Positions 8,090-14,766 of a stretch of DNA of 64,000 bases are shown in pieces. The stretch is from assembly GCA_937874695.1 (NCBI GenBank), contig CALNAJ010000017.1:1-64000 (forward strand), written 5' to 3'. Source of the stretch: an uncultured Lactobacillus sp. Its GTDB lineage: Bacteria; Bacillota; Bacilli; Lactobacillales; Lactobacillaceae. The notes beneath the pieces are model-generated. The model saw only the letters and a list, made by a program, of their open reading frames with translations. It made no database searches and had not been told where the DNA came from. Position 1 is the stretch's first letter; every line of letters begins with the position of its first letter. Made by a program: the position numbers and the translations under genes.

Positions 8090-8959
8090 TTAATCCTCCT
8101 TAAAAATTTCGTGACGGACAGCGGCAACCGGCATCTCGTGGCCGGTCCAGAGCTTAAATGCCGCTGCACCTTGATTTAACAACATGCCTTGCCCATTGAT
8201 GACGTGCGCCACCTTGGCCTGCTTGGCCACTCGCATCAGCTTGGTTTCAGCCGGCGCATAGACGGTGTCGAAGACCGTCATGTTGGGGTGGAACCAGGTG
8301 GGGTCATCGACCAGCGTCTTGTCAATCAGTTTGCCCATCCCTAAACCAGTTGCATCGGTATACAAGTCGCTTGCGGCAATGGCATCGCGAAACTGAGCGC
8401 GGTTCTCCAAGGGATAGAAGGTGGCGTGACAGTCGGTCTGCTCATTGATGACTTGGACCACGCGTTTGGCATTAGCCACGGATGAGTCGTTGATATTAAA
8501 GACGTTCAACGTCTTCAATCCGGATAAGGCCGACTGAATTGCAATCGGCGTGCCGGCACCGCCAATTCCCGCCAGCGTCATGGTCTTACCCGCCAACGCG
8601 ACCCCGTCATCCTTCAGCGCATTGACGAAACCAATCCCGTCGGTCGTGTACCCGGTCAGTTCACCATCGTGATTGACGACCGTATTGACCGCACCAATCA
8701 TCTTGGCCGCGGCGTCGAGGTGGTCGAGCAAGGGAATCACCGCCTGTTTAAATGGCATCGATACGCTAGCCCCCAGCATCTTAAACGCCCGAATGGCGCC
8801 GATTGCCTGTGGCAAGTTATCCGGATCGACATCAAAGGCTAAGAACCGGTCGTTCATCTGTTCCTGAGAAAAGGCAAAGTTGTGCATTGCCGGGGACTGG
8901 GAGTGCGCGGCTGGGTGGGCAATTAACCCGATTAATTTCGTGTGACCATCAATTTCCAT
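8090..8959 (-). CDS. aroE: Shikimate/quinate dehydrogenase (AroE family)
   Basis: A 289-residue NAD(P)-dependent dehydrogenase that interconverts dehydroshikimate and shikimate, or quinate equivalents. Visible motifs are the substrate-binding LIGLIAHPAAHSQSPAMHN, the catalytic-Lys region SMPFKQAVIP, NTVVNHDGELTGYTTDG, and the cofactor loop LAGIGGAGTPIA. The tail NQGAAAFKLWTGHEMP is typical. Being paired with an SDR rather than other aro genes suggests a catabolic YdiB-type or paralogous AroE. A structured repeat (9007-9195) lies about 50 nt upstream on the same strand. Confidence 0.85.
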   Translation of the reverse strand: MEIDGHTKLIGLIAHPAAHSQSPAMHNFAFSQEQMNDRFLAFDVDPDNLPQAIGAIRAFKMLGASVSMPFKQAVIPLLDHLDAAAKMIGAVNTVVNHDGELTGYTTDGIGFVNALKDDGVALAGKTMTLAGIGGAGTPIAIQSALSGLKTLNVFNINDSSVANAKRVVQVINEQTDCHATFYPLENRAQFRDAIAASDLYTDATGLGMGKLIDKTLVDDPTWFHPNMTVFDTVYAPAETKLMRVAKQAKVAHVINGQGMLLNQGAAAFKLWTGHEMPVAAVRHEIFKED

Positions 8960-9006
8960 GACTCAAGCTTCCTTTCAAAATCATTCAGTTGGAACTGAAC
9001 CTGATT

Positions 9007-9195
9007 GCGCCTCCGGGTCGGTGAAAATGGGCCGTGGCGCTGAGGGCGGACGTCCGGAGCCAAAGTGCGGTCTCCGAACTTGTCCTTGAACCTCTGAGAA
9101 TCGAGTTTCAAGGACACCAATTCTCTAAGCGGTCTAAGTCCTGCCACTAAGAGAATTCCCACAGCTGAGCCCATTTTCACTGACCCTGCGGCTGA
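9007..9195 (-). repeat. Structured repeat, form A, copy A1
   Basis: Read on the minus strand, the closing stem is 9169-9184 with 9017-9032 (16 bp, one G:U). Inside are an AATTCTCTTAG/CTAAGAGAATT-type hairpin, a TGTCCTTGAA/TTCAAGGACA hairpin and a GTTCGGAG/CTCCGGAC hairpin with the conserved AGACCGC..TTTGGCT loop. The motif CGTCCGCCC then follows. It lies just upstream of aroE in the same orientation, so it may be part of its leader. Confidence 0.85.
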
Positions 9196-9502
9196 CGTAG
9201 TGTCAGTTCGCAGCTGATTTATGTATCCGTTACACTGACAAGTTGATGGGACTCGCAAGATTATGTAAGGTGTGTTGCCTTTTGAAGTCACCCCGATATA
9301 GTTGGTTTCGGTTTAAGAAACGTGTTCAGTGACTCAACATCAGTTACATAAATCGACGCTAAGCAAACATTGACAGCGCTTTACACCTTTTATGGTAAGA
9401 CAGCCGCGAGGCGAATGCACTTATTATCTTGTAAAGTTGCTTCCCTCCACCTAACTTTTAAGCTAAACTGATGGTTAAGACATTTATGAAAGGGGCTTCA
9501 CC
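9196..9502. other. Intergenic region with a cre-like site
   Basis: No gene was seen. TGTCAGTT..AACGGATACA and TACACTGACA flank the A1 repeat. TGACAGCGCTTTAC (9371-9384) resembles a CcpA cre site with about three mismatches and overlaps a TTGACA hexamer, which could serve the kinase-like gene at 9503. Confidence 0.5.
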
Positions 9503-11221
9503 ATGCAGACACCAGCATCAATTGATTTGGCTTCATTTTATGCAAATTCCGACCGCAATGTGGCGGTTTTGGACTACAACACGCGCTTTATTACCAGCAT
9601 TTTTGACCTCGTTAACAGTGACGAACTGGCCGATTTTGTGCGCTTGTTCCTCGACGAACAGCGCGAACACACACCCGAAGTTGCCGATCCAAGCACCACG
9701 TTTAATCTGGTCACGCCACAGGTTTATCTCGCAACGATCAAGGCGATTTTGACCGATCAGCCGGACGCCTTCGCACAGTACCAAAAGTCAGAAATTCTGG
9801 CCAGCATCGAAGACCTCTATTCGTATTACCGGACGTACTTGCGGGTCGCAACGATGACCATCAAGCAAAATGACGTGGTCGCCAGTGAATTTATGACCAT
9901 CGACCAACGGTTCAACGACCTGGTGATTCGCCTGTATCGGACCATCGAAGAAAAACTTCAGGGACATGCCAACCACGTTTACCGTCAAGTGAGCGCTGGT
10001 TCCAGCGCCTGCATGTTGTTGCAACAACTCAAGTGGCCGATGCCCGCGGGTTACGAAAAGCTGCAGGACATTCGCTTCATTGACCGGTTGATGTTACGGC
10101 CACCAATGATGCTGCACACCAAGAGTAACAAGCGTAAAGGGACGTTTACGGCGACGAAGGTCAATCCGTTGACGAACTTCAAGGGCACGGAAGACGATTA
10201 CTACTGTTACCCGGCGATGATTGGCGAGAGTCTGGCCTACATCTACTTCCACCGCGATTACATGGCCTCAGGTTTGGCATTGGCCAACTTGTTCCAGCTC
10301 GCTGACGTGAAGCAGGTTGCCGGTCACAAGCCGGACCTGGTTCTGTTATTCGGGACGCCAGGGGTTGCGAGTGATACCGATCCTGAAAACGGCCACTACT
10401 TCTACGATGAAGCCAACGACATCTACGTGGGTCAGGTCCCTTATAACGACCAGACCACGTACTTTGGTTACATGAAGAAGATGTGCTTGACGCTGCATAA
10501 CCTGCACATGATTGCGCAGAAACGCCTGCCAATTCACGGGTCAATGATGCGGATTACCTTTGCCAACGGACAGACCAAGACCGTCGTCTTCTTCGGCGAT
10601 TCCGGTGCCGGTAAGTCCGAATCCATCGAGGCCTTACAGCAGATTGCCGATGATAAGATCGTTAGCATGGAGACCATTTTTGACGATATGGGCAGTTTCA
10701 CGTTGCAGGGTAAGGAACTCTACGCGCAGGGAACGGAGACCGGGGCGTTTGTTCGGCTCGATGACCTGAGCAGTGAAGTGGCCTTCAACAACATGGACCG
10801 TGGGATCTACATGAACCCTGAGCAGAAGAACGCGCGGGTCATTATTCCAGCGAACACCTGGCCACGCGTGGTTGCCCACCACCACATCGACATGTGGGTC
10901 TACGCCAACAATTACGACGATGCCGTGGGTGTTCACCGTTTCGCTGACCAAGAGACGGCCAAGGCAACCTTCATCGCTGGCAAACGAAAGGCGTTGGGCA
11001 CCACCGATGAAGTGGGGATGAGCACGACGTTCTTCGCCAACCCATTCGGGCCAGTGCAGGAACAGGCAGCCACCCAACCAATCATCGACGCCGTCTTCGA
11101 TCGTCTGTTCACGGACAACGTCTATGTGGGTGAAATCTATACCCATTTGGGCAACGACAAGTCACAGGACAAGCTCAACGAGTCGGCCCGGCAATTGTTG
11201 GACGAACTGCTGAAGTTGTAA
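9503..11221 (+). CDS. P-loop enzyme of PEP carboxykinase/HPr-kinase fold, probable phosphoenolpyruvate carboxykinase
   Basis: The 572-residue cytoplasmic protein has a nucleotide-binding core near residues 355-400: VVFFGDSGAGKSES (P-loop), then DDKIVSMETIFDDMG. Later come VIIPANTWPRVVAHHHID and a conserved-looking GTTDEVGMSTTFFANPFG. Lactobacilli carry proteins of this length annotated as PEP carboxykinase, which makes PEP from oxaloacetate. The P-loop GDSGAGKS however departs from the classical GLSGTGKT of ATP-type PEPCK and looks more like HPr kinase or eukaryote-type kinase loops, so the reaction is not certain. The N-terminal 350 residues resemble no domain I can name. ATG follows AAAGGGG. 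A cre-like site lies upstream, and structured repeats C1 and B1 follow immediately. Confidence 0.6.
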   Translation: MQTPASIDLASFYANSDRNVAVLDYNTRFITSIFDLVNSDELADFVRLFLDEQREHTPEVADPSTTFNLVTPQVYLATIKAILTDQPDAFAQYQKSEILASIEDLYSYYRTYLRVATMTIKQNDVVASEFMTIDQRFNDLVIRLYRTIEEKLQGHANHVYRQVSAGSSACMLLQQLKWPMPAGYEKLQDIRFIDRLMLRPPMMLHTKSNKRKGTFTATKVNPLTNFKGTEDDYYCYPAMIGESLAYIYFHRDYMASGLALANLFQLADVKQVAGHKPDLVLLFGTPGVASDTDPENGHYFYDEANDIYVGQVPYNDQTTYFGYMKKMCLTLHNLHMIAQKRLPIHGSMMRITFANGQTKTVVFFGDSGAGKSESIEALQQIADDKIVSMETIFDDMGSFTLQGKELYAQGTETGAFVRLDDLSSEVAFNNMDRGIYMNPEQKNARVIIPANTWPRVVAHHHIDMWVYANNYDDAVGVHRFADQETAKATFIAGKRKALGTTDEVGMSTTFFANPFGPVQEQAATQPIIDAVFDRLFTDNVYVGEIYTHLGNDKSQDKLNESARQLLDELLKL

Positions 11222-11345
11222 AGAGTGTGGAAGCAGGCGGTTAGTCGGCGAGCATTAACGTCACACCGGTGAAAATCCCGGGTTTGAATTTTGGCTGGGG
11301 TGGGGTTAAGCGCAACCGACTGCCTGCTGTAACACGTTTCAGCTA
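11222..11345 (+). repeat. Structured 3' element, family C, copy C1
   Basis: It starts directly after the stop codon with AGAGTGTG. AGCAGGC (11232-11238), a GGTT bulge and AGTCGG (11243-11248) pair with CCGACT and GCCTGCT (11316-11328). Inside are CATTAACGTCA, an AAAAT/ATTTT hairpin and GGGGTTAAGCGCA. It ends AACACGTTTCAGCTATAG. The same order occurs at 41433 and 46382. Confidence 0.85.
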
Positions 11346-11365
11346 TAGTTAGGGGTGTCACCACC

Positions 11366-11546
11366 GCCTGCGGCTGCCAGAATTCCGCCTGCTGTGGGGA
11401 CCGGTCCAAGCCTGAGAAGCGGTCTTGAACCTCGACTTGAAGCCGTCAAAGTTCAGACGTCTCCAATCTCGTCCCATGACCTAACCTGACAAAAGACGTC
11501 AGCTAAGGTCATCGTCACGGCCGGCTACGTTCTGGCCTCCTCCGGC
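11366..11546 (-). repeat. Structured repeat, form B, copy B1
   Basis: Closing stem GCCAGAA (11376-11382) with TTCTGGC (11530-11536). An imperfect hairpin 11476-11512 has ends ATGACC/GGTCAT. The conserved GTCCCCACAGCAGG and GACCGCTTCTCAGGCT motifs are on the minus strand. The outer GCCTGCGG and CCTCCGGC also pair at GCC/GGC. It lies between C1 and the IS remnant. Confidence 0.8.
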
Positions 11547-11840
11547 TAAACACTGTCAGCAAATGGATTATAGCTCGAGGGTTACGCGTTCAGTTAGAGT
11601 ACAGATACAGCAGTTTCACAGTGAACTGCTGTGTCAGAATTAGTCCTACACTTACTACTAATGTAAAAATTACAGAAATAGTCTCATGTTTTGGCAAAAT
11701 AATTTTAATTATTTCTCAGACCAAGAAAAAGTCCCGGAACACCGACCACGTCAAATGGTTGGTGCTTCGGGACTTTTATTGTCTTTCGCAAGGTGAAATT
11801 GGTTGGGATAATGAAGCAGCACAACTATCATTTGTGGGTC
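11547..11840. other. AT-rich intergenic region with one terminator-like hairpin
   Basis: No gene is supported here. AAAAAGTCCCGG and the matching CGGGACTTTT enclose CACCGACC/GGTTGGTG (11726-11778), a strong hairpin with a T-rich end that could terminate transcription from either side. Confidence 0.5.
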
Positions 11841-11961
11841 AACCACGCCCGTTTAAAAACGGACGCTTGTGAGAACCACACCCCACGGCATGGCGACCAC
11901 AATTTGCTTAGATACAGCGCTAGCCTACGAATAGGACTTATCCGCTAATTACCAAAGCCTT

Positions 11962-12222
11962 TTAGGTCCGCAGGTTGCCAGGCGGACTCATTGCATACAA
12001 GAGTGCTAAAACCTTAGCTAAAATATTTTCAGCTGCGTTATGATCACGCACATGAAACATGCCACAACTGGGACACGTCCACTTGCAATCAGCCAACGTC
12101 CGAGATGCTCATTGCCAAAGCATGGTTCCGCAACATATTTTTACTCCGCAGTTCTTCAGCTACGACTAAATCGTGGTTTTTGATCAAGGCCGTAGAAACG
12201 TGGTGCAGGAGGTTCTTGCTTG
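11962..12222 (-). pseudogene. tnpB: TnpB remnant (C-terminal part)
   Basis: The piece from about 12222 to 12092 reads NLLHHVSTALIKNHDLVVAEELRSK and NMLRNHALAMSISDVG, like the central TnpB region. After a change of frame, 12080 to 11962 reads KWTCPSCG and HVRDHNAAENILAKVL, the zinc finger and RuvC-III Asp motif, ending at TAA (11962). The first CxxC and some 50 intervening residues are missing, as is the whole N-terminus. TnpB proteins are RNA-guided nucleases; this one cannot function. The reading was done by eye, so the limits are approximate. Confidence 0.75.
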
Positions 12223-12294
12223 ATGGTAGCATACCATATGAGCATGCTGTATTCATAACAAAACAACTTATAATAATATTTATGGAGGTGCCAT

Positions 12295-12718
12295 ATGAGT
12301 AAAGATATTGGCGGAACAATTCACGAACGAGGTTACGTTTACAACTTTCATTTTCACTTGATCTGGGTTACTAAACACCGGCATGAAGCATTTACAACGC
12401 CAAAGTTAGTCGCTGAAATGACTGACATTCTAACGAAAATAGCCCGACTAAACGAAGTGACCATTGAGCAAATGGAAGTAATGCCGGACCATATCCACTT
12501 ACTACTAAGCTTTAAGCCCAAGTATGCACCAACCAATGTTGTCAAAGCTTTCAAGGGTGGTTCGGCTCGCCTGTTCTTTGAATTACATCCCGAGATAAAA
12601 GCTCAGAAGTTCTGGAGTGGACATCTCTGGTCTCCTAGCTACTTCATGAGTACCCTTGGTAATATGAGCAAGGAAACCGTAGAAAACTAACTACATTGCC
12701 AGTCAGCGAAAGGGATAG
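12295..12718 (+). pseudogene. tnpA: IS200/IS605 Y1 transposase TnpA, 3' frameshift
   Basis: The open frame gives 131 residues and stops at 12690. It has the TnpA start YVYNFHFHLIWVTKHRHEAF and the HUH metal motif MPDHIHLLLSF near residues 63-72. It ends GNMSKETVEN. A tandem AACT-AACT (12685-12692) creates the stop. Removing one AACT restores ENYIASQRKG and a TAG at 12716-12718, giving about 139 residues. In this family the catalytic Tyr and a metal-binding Gln lie in a YxxxQ helix, which is exactly the YIASQ that is lost. The protein is therefore predicted to be inactive. GGAGG precedes the ATG. Confidence 0.85.
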
Positions 12719-12750
12719 TGGCCATTCATCCCTTGCTTGAAAGCAAGGGA

Positions 12751-13004
12751 ATTCTGCCTAATTTATATTAAAGACCTTCGGCGTTAGCTTAGATAGTTTC
12801 TCCTTATTCAAGTGATATTTATTGTGTAAAAATGCACGATTCGAGATAAGTATAGCGAATAATCAAATGATAAGTCCAGCAAAAGCGTGATTATTTTGCC
12901 AGTAAATGGTTGCGGGTAATTTCAAATTTCCCTCCAAATAAATTGGTACTGACCAACCGGTTAGTATACAATGAAACCGGATTCTAAATTGGAGGAAATA
13001 ACTG
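12751..13004. other. AT-rich region with galM promoter
   Basis: No gene was seen. TTGGTA (12943-12948) and TACAAT (12967-12972) are 18 bp apart and may form the galM promoter. Confidence 0.5.
12953..12964. promoter_or_regulatory. LacI-type operator before galM
   Basis: CCAACCGGTTAG is centred on the AACCGGTT palindrome typical of LacI/GalR-family sites and lies between the likely -35 and -10 of galM. CAACCGGTTG occurs again at 16734 ahead of the sugar permease gene pair. Confidence 0.6.
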
Positions 13005-14036
13005 ATGAATATTACACAAGAAGTTGCTGGCACCATTGCGAACCAGACCGTAACCAAGTACCTGTTAACCAATAAACAAGGCACGCGGGTAGCCGTTTTA
13101 ACTTGGGGCGCCACGCTTCAAGAATTTAGTGTGGTCGAAGGTGACCGCCGGCAACAATTGGTCGTTAGCGAACCAGATATAGCGGCTTACGAGCAAAATG
13201 GATTCTGTTTATGTCAGGCATTGGGCCGAGTCGCTGGCCGAATTGCTGGCGCGCAATTTGACCTCGATGGGCAAACGGTTCATTTGGAAGCTACTGAAGG
13301 CCGTAACGCCATTCATGGTGGGCCCCACGGTTTCAAGAATGTGAACTGGACGGGAACGACCAGCACCACCGATGAGTCAGCTAGTGTGGCGTTGACGCAC
13401 ACATCGACGCCTGCCGATGACCGCTATCCCGGGACGTTGGACACGACAATCACGTATACACTGACGGCTGACAATCGCCTAGAAATTAGCTTTACGGGGA
13501 CCAGTGACGCTGCCACGCTCTTCAACCCAACGATTCATACCTACTTTAATGTGACTGATGACCAACAGAGCATCGACAAGCAATGGCTCCTGTTGAGTGG
13601 GGACCACCGGCTCGAGCTGAATGCTGAGAAAATTCCAACGGGTAAAAAACTCCCAACGGCCGGGACTGGATACGATTTCAGCCAACCACGAACGATTGCG
13701 GATGGTTTGACCCAGCTCAAGCAAGCGGGTAAAGTCGAATACGATGATGCTTTTGAAGTGGTGCCAAGCGCAACCACGCCAATCGCAGCTATCGGGGATG
13801 CCGGGGGACATCGGCGGGTCGCCCTCTACTCCGACCGCAACGCCCTTGTCGTCTTCACGGCCAACCCAACGGATAAGAAACGGGCAGCGGCTCGTGACTA
13901 CAATGCGCTGGCACTAGAGGCCCAGGCGTTACCGGATGCGATTCACCACGCTGACTTCGGTGATATCGTACTGCCAGCCAACCAAACCATCACCCACAAG
14001 ATTGCCTACCAATACTTGGCTGGCGGCAAGGGGTAG
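13005..14036 (+). CDS. galM: Galactose mutarotase (aldose 1-epimerase)
   Basis: The 343-residue enzyme interconverts alpha and beta anomers of galactose so that galactokinase can use it. Motifs of the family are LTWGATLQEFSV near the start, GRVAGRIAGAQFDLDG, ATEGRNAIHGGPHGFKN with the substrate His, NPTIHTYFNV with the second His, and the C-terminal ALEAQALPDAIHH carrying the general base Glu. Length is normal. TTGGAGGAAATAACTG precedes ATG. It is the leftmost gene of the galactose region, separated from galK by phosphoglucomutase and the permease, and shares an operator-like sequence with the permease promoter. Confidence 0.93.
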   Translation: MNITQEVAGTIANQTVTKYLLTNKQGTRVAVLTWGATLQEFSVVEGDRRQQLVVSEPDIAAYEQNGFCLCQALGRVAGRIAGAQFDLDGQTVHLEATEGRNAIHGGPHGFKNVNWTGTTSTTDESASVALTHTSTPADDRYPGTLDTTITYTLTADNRLEISFTGTSDAATLFNPTIHTYFNVTDDQQSIDKQWLLLSGDHRLELNAEKIPTGKKLPTAGTGYDFSQPRTIADGLTQLKQAGKVEYDDAFEVVPSATTPIAAIGDAGGHRRVALYSDRNALVVFTANPTDKKRAAARDYNALALEAQALPDAIHHADFGDIVLPANQTITHKIAYQYLAGGKG

Positions 14037-14049
14037 TCAAAGCAACTAC

Positions 14050-14240
14050 GCCTGCGGTGGCTTGGGATTCCACCGCTGTGGGGACCACCTGCAGCCAAAG
14101 GGCGGGCTTCCGGCTCGGTTTGAAACCTCGCGAAAGTCGTGCGAGTTTCCAAACACGTCCCACGCTGTAAGACCGGGAAGAAACGAGCGCCTGGCCTAAC
14201 ACCGCCGTCACGGCTGGTTCCGTCCCAAGCCACCTCCGGC
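14050..14240 (-). repeat. Structured repeat, form B, copy B2
   Basis: The closing stem is GGTGGCTTGGGA (14056-14067) with TCCCAAGCCACC (14223-14234), 12 perfect pairs. A GTTTGGAAAC/GTTTCAAAC-type hairpin, GCCCGCCCTTTGGCT and GTCCCCACAGC are on the minus strand. It starts 13 bp after galM. It is the most divergent B copy. Confidence 0.8.
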
Positions 14241-14364
14241 TAATGGCATCTCTTTGACTTTCCCAGGCCGTCAGATGTATTAATTGGTTATAGGGAATCA
14301 AAGTACTGCTAAGTAATTTCGATTGGGTCGGAAATAAACGGTCATAAGAACCCTAAAGATAGTG

Positions 14365-14505
14365 CTAAGTTTACGTAGAAACTTAGTTAAACTTTTACCA
14401 GCAACGTGTCAAATTACAAGTGTTGCTGGTATAGTAGTGTTATTGAATTTAAGTTAACCAGCACCATCAGGGGAGAAGCAAAAAGTATGATGGCATGCTG
14501 GTTAA
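14365..14505. other. Cluster of three hairpins
   Basis: CTAAGTTT/AAACTTAG (14365-14386, loop six), TACCAGCAAC/GTTGCTGGTA (14396-14431) and TTAACCAGCA/TGCTGGTTAA (14454-14505) are all perfect stems. No gene lies here. The second and third share CCAGCA arms and could also pair with each other. The stretch lies between copies B2 and A2. Confidence 0.65.
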
Positions 14506-14529
14506 TCATTGTTTGGGTAAGATCCGTGT

Positions 14530-14710
14530 CAGCCGTGAGGGTGGTGCAAATCAGCTCAGCCGTGGGAATTACCTTAGCGGCTAGCCGCTAAGGTAATTGG
14601 TGAGTTTGAAACTCGGTCTGTGAGGTTCAAACTCAAGTCTGGAGACCGCTCTTTGGCTCCAGACGTCCGCCCACAGCGTCACGGCTGATTTGCGCCACCC
14701 GGCAAGGCGA
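14530..14710 (+). repeat. Structured repeat, form A, copy A2
   Basis: Closing stem 14539-14555 with 14684-14700 (17 bp, one G:U). P2 is a perfect 15-bp hairpin (14567-14581 with 14584-14598). P3 has GAGTTTGAA/TTCAAACTC, and P4 GTCTGGAG/CTCCAGAC with AGACCGCTCTTTGGCT. Then CGTCCGCCCACAGCG follows. It ends about 55 nt before the phosphoglucomutase start, on the same strand. Confidence 0.85.
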
Positions 14711-14766
14711 AACAAAGATCGACCCCAGACAAAATGTTAAGTGATAATCGAAAAGGAGCGATTTAG

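Larger units (their letters stand above)
11845..12770. mobile_element. Inactive IS200/IS605-type element
   Basis: A Y1 transposase gene (plus) stands divergent from a tnpB C-terminal remnant (minus). Near the ends are hairpins CCGTTT-AA-AAACGG (11849-11862) and TCCCTTGCTT-GA-AAGCAAGGGA (12729-12750), as expected for subterminal palindromes of this family, which has no terminal inverted repeats. Exact borders are estimated. Both genes are broken. Confidence 0.75.

Noticed and set aside
8932..9291. Open frame of 119 codons across the A1 repeat
   Set aside because: It covers the structured repeat and the aroE start, lacks a ribosome site, and other A copies are not open in this frame.
10634..11146. 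170-codon open frame opposite the PEPCK-like gene
   Set aside because: It is a shadow of the strong coding pattern on the plus strand and has no start signal.
12295..12690. The Y1 transposase as a RAYT mobilising the A/B/C repeats
   Set aside because: It sits among repeats, but its HUH motif and the paired tnpB remnant fit an ordinary IS200/IS605 element, and the repeats lack a clear GTAG/GGAG foot at the hairpin base.
13990..14301. Open frames over copy B2
   Set aside because: They fall in the structured repeat; frames are not kept in other B copies.
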